Below are positions 57,792 through 64,000 of a stretch of DNA of 64,000 bases, piece after piece. This stretch comes from Bartonella vinsonii subsp. arupensis OK-94-513 (lineage in GTDB: Bacteria; Pseudomonadota; Alphaproteobacteria; Rhizobiales; Rhizobiaceae), in the NCBI RefSeq assembly GCF_000278235.1, contig NZ_JH725037.1, positions 4,697-68,696 on the forward strand, written 5' to 3'. The notes below the pieces were generated by a model. The model saw nothing but the letters and a program-made list of their open reading frames with translations, was not told the origin of the DNA and did not search any database. Each line of letters opens with the position of its first letter. Position 1 is the stretch's first letter. Position numbers and translations under genes: made by a program.

Positions 57792-58341
57792 GGAAAAACA
57801 AACACCACGTATGAAGGTGCATTATTTTGAAGTGGTTCGTAAAATCCTTCAAGAGAAGTTTAATTACAAAAATGTAATGCAAATTCCGCGGGTTGATAAA
57901 ATTGTAATTAATATGGGGATTGGTGAAGCGACTGCCGATTCTAAGAAGCCGTCTATTGCTGCTGAGGATTTGGGTTTAATAACAGGTCAGAAGGCTGTTG
58001 TTACCCGTGCGCGTAACTCTATTGCGACTTTTAAGGTTCGTGAAGGAATGCCACTTGGGGCTAAAGTTACATTGCGTAAAGATCGTATGTTTGAGTTTTT
58101 GGATCGTCTTGTTACGATTGCGCTTCCGCGGGTTCGTGACTTTCGTGGTCTGAATCCAAAAAGCTTTGATGGTCGTGGCAATTTTGCTATGGGTATTAAA
58201 GAGCACATTGTGTTTCCAGAAATCAACTATGATAAAGTTGATCAAATTTGGGGCATGGATATTATCGTTTGTACGACAGCAAAAACGGATGATGAGGCAC
58301 GTGAGTTGTTACGTGCTTTTAATTTTCCTTTTCGTTCGTAA
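57784..58341 (+). CDS. rplE: 50S ribosomal protein L5
   Basis: The 185-residue protein has [60 protein letters not shown] and the [20 protein letters not shown] stretch. L5 binds 5S rRNA and contacts P-site tRNA. Confidence 0.98.
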   Translation: MAEEKQTPRMKVHYFEVVRKILQEKFNYKNVMQIPRVDKIVINMGIGEATADSKKPSIAAEDLGLITGQKAVVTRARNSIATFKVREGMPLGAKVTLRKDRMFEFLDRLVTIALPRVRDFRGLNPKSFDGRGNFAMGIKEHIVFPEINYDKVDQIWGMDIIVCTTAKTDDEARELLRAFNFPFRS

Positions 58342-58365
58342 CGGCAAACGTAGCGAGGTAAGATT

Positions 58366-58671
58366 ATGGCCAAAGTAAGTGCCGTTGAAAAAAATAAGCG
58401 TCGTGAACTGATGGTAAAGCGTTATGCTGCGCGTCGTGCACGCTTGAAAGCAATAGTTATGGATCAGAAGGTTTCTCTCGAAGAGCGTTTTAAAGCTTCT
58501 GTTCAATTAGCAGAGTTGCCACGTAATTCTGCAAAAGTTCGCGTCCGTAATCGCTGTGAAGTTTCAGGGCGTCCACGGGCTTATTATCGTAAATTGAAAA
58601 TGTCGCGAATTGCATTGCGTGAACTTGGTTCAATAGGCCATATTCCAGGCATTGTTAAGTCGAGTTGGTAA
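58366..58671 (+). CDS. rpsN: 30S ribosomal protein S14
   Basis: The 101-residue protein is the zinc-free form: [59 protein letters not shown], with no CxxC pairs. It overlaps nothing functional downstream; rpsH starts 14 bases after its stop. Confidence 0.97.
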   Translation: MAKVSAVEKNKRRELMVKRYAARRARLKAIVMDQKVSLEERFKASVQLAELPRNSAKVRVRNRCEVSGRPRAYYRKLKMSRIALRELGSIGHIPGIVKSSW

Positions 58672-58685
58672 GAGGAGATTATTTA

Positions 58686-59084
58686 ATGTCTATGTCAGAT
58701 CCTCTTGGTGATATGCTCACGCGTATTCGTAATGCACTTGGTCGTAAAAAAAACAAAGTGGTTACGCCTGCGTCTAAGCTTCGTGCACGTGTTCTTGATG
58801 TTCTTCAGTCTGAAGGTTATATTCGTGGATATAATCAAGTCGATTTAGGTGACGGGAAGTCTGAAATTGAAATCGAATTGAAATATTTTGAAGGATTAGC
58901 GGCTATTCGTGAAGTTTCACGTGTCTCAAAGCCAGGTCGTCGTGTTTATGTTTCTGCTAAGTCGATTCCTCAAGTGGCAAATGGTCTTGGTATTTCGATT
59001 TTATCGACGCCTAAGGGCGTTATGGCGGATCATGAGGCGCGTGAGCAAAATGTCGGTGGAGAGCTCCTTTGTCGTGTTTTCTAA
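58686..59084 (+). CDS. rpsH: 30S ribosomal protein S8
   Basis: The 132-residue protein starts at [20 protein letters not shown], with AAGAGGAG 8 bases upstream; an earlier in-frame ATG lacks support. [20 protein letters not shown] and GGELLCRVF are the S8 C-terminal signature. In E. coli S8 represses the spc operon through the rplE region. Confidence 0.98.
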   Translation: MSMSDPLGDMLTRIRNALGRKKNKVVTPASKLRARVLDVLQSEGYIRGYNQVDLGDGKSEIEIELKYFEGLAAIREVSRVSKPGRRVYVSAKSIPQVANGLGISILSTPKGVMADHEAREQNVGGELLCRVF

Positions 59085-59122
59085 TGAATGTTAAGAAAAC
59101 AGAAAAAATGTAGGTTAGAAGA

Positions 59123-59656
59123 ATGTCTCGTATTGGTAAAAAGCCCATTTCAATTCCTTCTGGGGTTACCGCAACTGTTGAAGGACAGCTGGTTAAGGCA
59201 AAAGGTCCGAAAGGTGAGCTGAGCTACGTCGTTAATGATGAAGTTTTAGTGAAGTTTGAGGAAAATTTTATATCCGTTTCACCACGGGATCAGTCAAAAG
59301 ATGCACGCTCTAAATGGGGTATGTCGCGCTCAATGATTGAAAATATTTTTTGTGGTGTGAAAGATGGTTTTGAAAAGCGACTAGAGATCAACGGAGTTGG
59401 TTATCGTGCTGCTTTGCAGGGGCGGGATATTCAGTTGTCGTTGGGTTTTTCTCACGATGTTATTTATAAAGTCCCATCTGGCATTACTGTAACGATCCCC
59501 AAACCTACAGAAATTGTGATTTCTGGAATTGATAAACAGCAAGTTGGGCAAGTAGCTGCAGAAATTCGCGAGTATCGTAGGCCTGAACCTTACAAAGGTA
59601 AAGGCATTAAACATGCAGATGAGCGCATCTTTCGTAAAGAAGGTAAGAAGAAGTAA
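59123..59656 (+). CDS. rplF: 50S ribosomal protein L6
   Basis: The 177-residue protein has [20 protein letters not shown], the two duplicated L6 domains, and [20 protein letters not shown] near the end. L6 lies near the factor-binding centre. Confidence 0.98.
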   Translation: MSRIGKKPISIPSGVTATVEGQLVKAKGPKGELSYVVNDEVLVKFEENFISVSPRDQSKDARSKWGMSRSMIENIFCGVKDGFEKRLEINGVGYRAALQGRDIQLSLGFSHDVIYKVPSGITVTIPKPTEIVISGIDKQQVGQVAAEIREYRRPEPYKGKGIKHADERIFRKEGKKK

Positions 59657-59668
59657 GGATTTTGTATT

Positions 59669-60031
59669 ATGGTTTCATCTAAGGACATTATCCAACGTCG
59701 TGCGCGGCGTGTGCGACGTAGAATCAAAATGGTTTCTAGTGATCGTCCGCGGCTTAGTGTTTATCGTTCAAATCAGAACATCTATGCTCAAATTATCGAT
59801 GATTTGCGTGGGTGTACACTTGTTTCGGCATCTACACTCGAAGGAGATTTAAAAAAATCGCTAAAAAGTGGTGCTGATAAAGAGGCTGCTTTTGCTGTTG
59901 GTAAGTTAATTGCTGAACGTGCAAAGCAAGCTGGTGTTAGTCAGGTAGTTTTTGACCGTGGGGCATATGTTTACCATGGAAGAGTAAGAGCTTTGGCTGA
60001 AGCTGCTCGTGAAGGTGGTTTAAGCTTCTAA
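59669..60031 (+). CDS. rplR: 50S ribosomal protein L18
   Basis: The 120-residue protein has [40 protein letters not shown] and [21 protein letters not shown]18 binds 5S rRNA. Two stem-loops follow before rpsE. Confidence 0.98.
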   Translation: MVSSKDIIQRRARRVRRRIKMVSSDRPRLSVYRSNQNIYAQIIDDLRGCTLVSASTLEGDLKKSLKSGADKEAAFAVGKLIAERAKQAGVSQVVFDRGAYVYHGRVRALAEAAREGGLSF

Positions 60032-60102
60032 AATGCCTTGTTTTGATTTTAATAAGGCATTTAGGGTTTTCGTGTAAGTTCCTCTGCTTTATGTTGGAAC
60101 TT
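60031..60102 (+). promoter_or_regulatory. Tandem stem-loops between rplR and rpsE
   Basis: AAATGCCTT (60031-60039) pairs with AAGGCATTT (60054-60062), 9 bp, starting inside the rplR stop codon; AAGTTCC (60076-60082) pairs with GGAACTT (60096-60102), 7 bp. Neither has a strong T tract, so leaky termination or mRNA processing/stabilisation is more likely than a full stop. Confidence 0.55.
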
Positions 60103-60139
60103 TGTTAGCGTGCTTCCGGAAAAGAAAAAGGAATGAGGA

Positions 60140-60688
60140 ATGGCACAGAAAGAACGTGGTGAGCGAGAAGAACGTGAGAGTGAATTGGTCGATAGACTTG
60201 TTCATATCAATCGTGTCGCTAAAGTTGTAAAGGGTGGTCGACGTTTTGGTTTCGCTGCTCTTGTTGTTGTTGGAGATCAAAAAGGTCGTGTGGGCTTTGG
60301 TCATGGTAAAGCACGTGAAGTACCAGAAGCAGTGCGTAAAGCTACAGAAGCTGCAAAGCGTGGAATGATTTATGTTCCGCTTCGGTCTGGGCGTACATTG
60401 CATCATGATCTTGAAGGTCGTCACGGGGCAGGGCGTGTTTTGTTACGTTCAGCTTCTGCTGGTACTGGTATTATTGCTGGTGGACCGATGCGTGCTATTT
60501 TTGAAACTCTTGGTATGCAGGATGTGGTTGCAAAATCATTGGGGTCGTCCAATCCTTATAATATGGTGCGTGCAACATTTGATGCGTTAAAGCATCAAAT
60601 GCATCCTAGAGATATTGCAGCTCAACGTGGTATCAAATATTCAACTTTACAGGCACGTCGTCGACATTTAGTCGATGCGGAAGGATAG
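60140..60688 (+). CDS. rpsE: 30S ribosomal protein S5
   Basis: The 182-residue protein has [60 protein letters not shown] and [21 protein letters not shown]5 helps form the mRNA entry and accuracy centre. ATG follows AATGAGGA. Confidence 0.98.
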   Translation: MAQKERGEREERESELVDRLVHINRVAKVVKGGRRFGFAALVVVGDQKGRVGFGHGKAREVPEAVRKATEAAKRGMIYVPLRSGRTLHHDLEGRHGAGRVLLRSASAGTGIIAGGPMRAIFETLGMQDVVAKSLGSSNPYNMVRATFDALKHQMHPRDIAAQRGIKYSTLQARRRHLVDAEG

Positions 60689-60719
60689 TTTCTGAGATTA
60701 TCAGAAAAGGAATTAGAAA

Positions 60720-60926
60720 ATGGTTCAGAAAAAATCTCAGAGTGTCAAAACTGTGACAGTAGAACAAGTTGGAAGTCCAATTCGGAATTCGCAGATTCAA
60801 CGTGCGACTTTGAAAGGGCTTGGATTAAATAAAATGCGAAGACGGCGTGTTCTAGAAGATACACTTTGCGTGCGAGGTATGATTGCTCGTGTTCGGCATC
60901 TTGTTCGCGTTATAGATGAAGATTAA
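60720..60926 (+). CDS. rpmD: 50S ribosomal protein L30
   Basis: The 68-residue protein has [40 protein letters not shown] and [17 protein letters not shown], the short bacterial L30 form. Confidence 0.97.
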   Translation: MVQKKSQSVKTVTVEQVGSPIRNSQIQRATLKGLGLNKMRRRRVLEDTLCVRGMIARVRHLVRVIDED

Positions 60927-60945
60927 AGGTTGAGGAGTATAAGAT

Positions 60946-61413
60946 ATGAAACTCAATGAACTGCATGATCGTGAAGGCGCAACAAGAGATCGTAAACGTG
61001 TTGGACGTGGTATTGGTTCAGGTACTGGTAAGACCGGTGGTCGCGGTGTAAAAGGACAAAAATCGCGTTCTGGTGTCTCGCTTAATGGTTTTGAAGGTGG
61101 GCAAATGCCTATCTATCGTCGTTTGCCAAAGCGTGGATTTAGAAATTTTTTTGCTAAAACTTATAACGAAGTTTCACTAGGACGTATTCAGTTGGCAATT
61201 GATGCTGGTAAGTTGAATATTGAAAAGCCTATTGATATTATTGCCCTGAAAGAAGCTGGTATTCTTCGTCGTGTGAAAGATGGAGTACGTCTTCTTTCTG
61301 ATGGTGAGTTGAAAGCAAAGATTATTGTTCATGTTTCTGGTGCTTCTGAAGCTGCTCGTATTAAGGTTGAAAAGGCTGGGGGGCAGGTTACTTTTCTTGA
61401 AACTGCTCGGTGA
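60946..61413 (+). CDS. rplO: 50S ribosomal protein L15
   Basis: The 155-residue protein has [54 protein letters not shown] and the C-terminal [19 protein letters not shown] domain. It is followed by a hairpin and a 165-base gap before secY. Confidence 0.98.
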   Translation: MKLNELHDREGATRDRKRVGRGIGSGTGKTGGRGVKGQKSRSGVSLNGFEGGQMPIYRRLPKRGFRNFFAKTYNEVSLGRIQLAIDAGKLNIEKPIDIIALKEAGILRRVKDGVRLLSDGELKAKIIVHVSGASEAARIKVEKAGGQVTFLETAR

Positions 61414-61430
61414 GCTTGTTTGATATGAAT

Positions 61431-61473
61431 GATATTCCAAGGAAGCTTGTATGCTTTGTTTGGGATATCTTTT
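61431..61473 (+). promoter_or_regulatory. Stem-loop between rplO and secY
   Basis: GATATTCC (61431-61438) pairs with GGGATATC (61462-61469), 8 bp with one wobble around a 23-base loop, followed by TTTTATGG. It may be a leaky terminator that lowers secY and adk relative to ribosomal proteins, or a processing site. Confidence 0.5.
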
Positions 61474-61578
61474 ATGGAAAGTTATTTGAGTTCTGCATTT
61501 ATTTATGTATAACGATATGAGTTTGAGAAGTTATACTTCTGTGCTTTAAAGAACTGGAGTGTGGATCGGAGAGGTTTT

Positions 61579-62925
61579 ATGGCATCAGCAGCAGAGCAAT
61601 TTGCTTCCAATATAAACTTTAGCACTTTTTCGCGTGCAACTGAATTGAAAAAGCGCATTTGGTTTACCCTTGCTGCGCTTCTTGTTTATCGCTTTGGTAC
61701 TTATATCTCCCTTCCAGGTATTAATATCGATTCTTTACGGCAAACATTTGAACATCATGCATCAGGTGTTTTGGGATTGTTTAATATGTTTGCTGGAGGC
61801 GCTGTTAGCCGCATGGCGATTTTTGCATTGGGAATTATGCCCTATATATCGGCATCAATTATTGTGCAGTTGCTGACTTCCGTTATCCCTTCATTAGAAA
61901 CTCTTAAAAAAGAAGGTGAACTGGGTCGTAAGATTATTAATCAGTATACCCGTTATGTAACGGTAGTATTGGCAATTCTACAGGCATTTGGTATCGCGGT
62001 TGCGCTTGAATCTGGTATAGGAACAGGACTTCAAATTGTTGTGGAGCCGGGTCTTATGTTCCGTATTTCCTCTGTTATTACGCTTGTGGGGGGGACAATG
62101 TTTCTCATGTGGCTTGGTGAGCAAATTACGTCACGTGGTGTCGGTAATGGGGTTTCTCTTATTATTTTTACAGGTATTGTTGCTAATCTTCCTTCCACTT
62201 TTGCTCAACTTTTGACTGCTCATAGTCAGGCTGATTTATCAACTTTTTTATTAATAGGAATCGTTCTTATTGCGGTTTTTGTTATCGGAGTTATTGTTTT
62301 TGTAGAGCGTGCGCAACGGAGAATTCTTATTCAGTACCCGAAACGACAAGTTGGTAATCAAATTTTTCAAGGTGATATGTCACATCTTCCTTTAAAGTTG
62401 AATACTGCTGGTGTTATTCCACCAATTTTTGCTTCCTCTTTATTGTTATTGCCTGCAACTGTTAATAATTTTTCTGATAAAATGCCTCAATGGGTTCAAG
62501 CTATTTCTTATTCTCTTGGTCATGGACAGCCACTTTATATGATTGTTTATGCACTTTTGATGGCATTTTTTTGCTTTTTTTATACGGCTATTGTGTTTAA
62601 TCCAAGTGATACAGCCGATCAGTTAAAAAAGCATTCTGGTTTTATTCCTGGGATTCGTCCTGGTGAACGTACGGCTGAATATATTGATTATGTTTTGACC
62701 CGCATTACTGTTGTAGGAGCAATTTATATCATTTTAGTTTGTTTGCTCCCTGAATTTATGATCTCCGCGCTACAGGTGCCTTTTTATCTTGGGGGAACGT
62801 CCTTGTTGATTGTTGTTACTGTAACTCTTGATACGGTTGCTCAAATTCAAGGACACCTTGTTGCACACCAATATGAAGGATTGATTAAAAAGTCAAAACT
62901 TCGTGGAGGCAGAAGGAATCGATGA
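61579..62925 (+). CDS. secY: Preprotein translocase subunit SecY
   Basis: The 448-residue channel subunit has ten helices. The start [20 protein letters not shown] is typical of alphaproteobacteria and has GGAGAGG 5 bases upstream; an in-frame codon six residues earlier lacks support. Signatures are [52 protein letters not shown] and [15 protein letters not shown] at the C-terminus. It forms SecYEG, used by SecDF and the exported proteins of this window. Its end overlaps adk by 4 bases. Confidence 0.98.
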   Translation: MASAAEQFASNINFSTFSRATELKKRIWFTLAALLVYRFGTYISLPGINIDSLRQTFEHHASGVLGLFNMFAGGAVSRMAIFALGIMPYISASIIVQLLTSVIPSLETLKKEGELGRKIINQYTRYVTVVLAILQAFGIAVALESGIGTGLQIVVEPGLMFRISSVITLVGGTMFLMWLGEQITSRGVGNGVSLIIFTGIVANLPSTFAQLLTAHSQADLSTFLLIGIVLIAVFVIGVIVFVERAQRRILIQYPKRQVGNQIFQGDMSHLPLKLNTAGVIPPIFASSLLLLPATVNNFSDKMPQWVQAISYSLGHGQPLYMIVYALLMAFFCFFYTAIVFNPSDTADQLKKHSGFIPGIRPGERTAEYIDYVLTRITVVGAIYIILVCLLPEFMISALQVPFYLGGTSLLIVVTVTLDTVAQIQGHLVAHQYEGLIKKSKLRGGRRNR

Positions 62926-63500
62926 GAATTATTCTTTTAGGACCTCCTGGAGCTGGAAAAGGTACACAAGCTAAAATGTTAGTCGAGGCGTATAATATCC
63001 CTCAGTTATCAACAGGCGATATGTTGCGTGAGGTTATCACTAGAGAAACAGAAGTTGGCAAAAAAGCTAAAGCTATTATGAGCTCTGGTGCTTTGGTTTC
63101 CGATAGTATTGTGAATCAAATTGTATCAGATCGGATTGATGAAAGTGATTGTGTGAACGGTTTTGTCTTGGATGGATATCCACGAACTGTGGGACAGGCA
63201 GAAGCGTTGCAACAGATTTTGCAGTCAAAAAATATGCAGCTTGATGCTGTTATCGAGCTGCGTATTGATGAAGATACATTGATTGAGCGAATGAAGAAAC
63301 GCGTTGAGGAAACAATAGCAGCTGGTGAAAAGGTTCGTTCAGATGATAACCCTATTGCGTTTGCAAAGCGATTAGTGGAATATCGTGAAAAAACAGTTCC
63401 CCTATCAAAATTTTATTCAGAGAAGGGATTATTGAAGGTAGTTGATGGAATGATTGGTATTACTGAGGTATCGCGCGCGATTAGAGAGCTTCTTCAATAA
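62922..63500 (+). CDS. adk: Adenylate kinase
   Basis: The 192-residue enzyme balances ATP, ADP and AMP. The P-loop is [10 protein letters not shown] at 7-16; AMP-binding [11 protein letters not shown] and [16 protein letters not shown] follow. The LID is the short form without zinc cysteines, giving about 190 residues instead of about 215. It overlaps secY by 4 bases (ATGA) and precedes rpsM in the usual spc order. Confidence 0.97.
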   Translation: MRIILLGPPGAGKGTQAKMLVEAYNIPQLSTGDMLREVITRETEVGKKAKAIMSSGALVSDSIVNQIVSDRIDESDCVNGFVLDGYPRTVGQAEALQQILQSKNMQLDAVIELRIDEDTLIERMKKRVEETIAAGEKVRSDDNPIAFAKRLVEYREKTVPLSKFYSEKGLLKVVDGMIGITEVSRAIRELLQ

Positions 63501-63677
63501 GATTTTTTTTAGAAATAAATGAAAAGTGTTGACTTTTTCTATGAAATCTATCAAAACAGCTTTAATTTATTTCAGTAAAGTAATAGGATTCGGAATATGT
63601 TTATGCCGGATCATTTTTTCTGTAAGGTACATCAGGTATTTTATGGCTAATCGTCAATATAACTAAGGAGAATAGGC

Positions 63678-64000
63678 GTGGCTCGTATTGCTGGCGTCAA
63701 TATCCCGACAAATAAGCGTGTAATTATTGCGCTTCAATATATCCACGGGATTGGACCAAAATTTGCCCAAGAAATTACTAAAAAGGTTGGTATTCCCATG
63801 GGGCGTCGTGTGCATGAACTTTCAGATGCGGAAGTTCTGCAAATTCGCGAGGCGATAGACCAGGGCTATCAGGTTGAAGGGGATCTTCGCCGTGAGGTTG
63901 CTATGAATGTTAAGCGTTTGATGGACCTTGGTTGCTACCGTGGTTTGCGTCATCGTCGTTCTTTGCCTGTTCGTGGGCAGCGTACACATACGAATGCACG
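63678..64000 (+). CDS. rpsM: 30S ribosomal protein S13 (cut by window end)
   Basis: The gene starts at GTG 63678 with TAAGGAG 8 bases upstream and runs off the window after about 107 codons of an expected 122. Visible are [40 protein letters not shown] and the [20 protein letters not shown] stretch. S13 contacts tRNAs in the 30S head. A 177-base gap after adk may hold an internal promoter; rpsK, rpoA and rplQ would be expected next. Confidence 0.97.
   Translation, partial: MARIAGVNIPTNKRVIIALQYIHGIGPKFAQEITKKVGIPMGRRVHELSDAEVLQIREAIDQGYQVEGDLRREVAMNVKRLMDLGCYRGLRHRRSLPVRGQRTHTNA

Noticed and set aside
63529..63554. Promoter before rpsM (TTGACT plus TATCAA)
   Set aside because: The spacing is only 14 bases, and 16-17-base alternatives give a poor -10; not strong enough to annotate.

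Overview
The window is chromosomal DNA of an alphaproteobacterium, almost certainly a Bartonella species. The evidence is the low G+C, AT-rich spacers, an Iba/BafA-type autotransporter, a hemin-binding-protein-family porin (Hbp), the DivK, PopZ and ExoR regulators typical of Rhizobiales, the alphaproteobacterial gene order pcm-tolC-popZ-valS, and a contiguous str-S10-spc ribosomal superoperon. The species cannot be fixed by reading alone.

Layout. 1-6950 is accessory and partly decayed: eroded coding traces, a cysteine-rich lipoprotein, a 906-residue autotransporter, two tiny ORFs around a 20-bp tandem duplication (the second frameshifted), then about 1 kb of extremely AT-rich DNA. 6958-15214 is housekeeping: divK, rplM-rpsI with promoter and terminator, recJ, parE, lipB, and a LemA/TPM-domain pair. 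15300-17500 is a graveyard of broken genes beside a tRNA-Lys: a ThiF/MccB-like adenylyltransferase remnant, a multiply frameshifted MFS exporter, an unidentified fragment and a possible transposase scrap. The first two, in this order, look like a dead microcin C-type operon. 18263-35556 is mostly membrane and envelope genes (TerC-CBS, YbhN-like, Kef-type antiporter, SecDF, MscS, Hbp) with ilvA, a DEAD-box helicase and tRNA-Leu, tRNA-Asn and tRNA-Cys. 35766-41507 holds pcm, tolC, popZ and valS. 41989-47014 holds an ExoR-like Sel1 protein, a glutamate/aspartate-type ABC transporter (gltIJKL order) and xthA. 47232-64000 is the ribosomal superoperon from rpsL to rpsM (cut by the window end), including fusA, tuf, secY and adk.

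Working together. The ribosomal block makes most 30S and 50S proteins plus EF-G, EF-Tu, the SecY channel and adenylate kinase; SecDF assists the same export route that autotransporter, Hbp, TolC and lipoproteins depend on. DivK and PopZ belong to the alphaproteobacterial polarity and cell-cycle circuit. The ExoR-like protein probably restrains the ChvG/ChvI (BatS/BatR in Bartonella) two-component system, which would connect this window to host-infection control, although the two-component genes are not in it.

The most interesting non-routine signals are the decayed microcin C-like cluster, the duplicated small-ORF locus at 5473-5904, a short dispersed repeat present three times (twice next to tRNA 3' ends), the ExoR homologue, and several stem-loops placed between ribosomal-protein or transporter genes.
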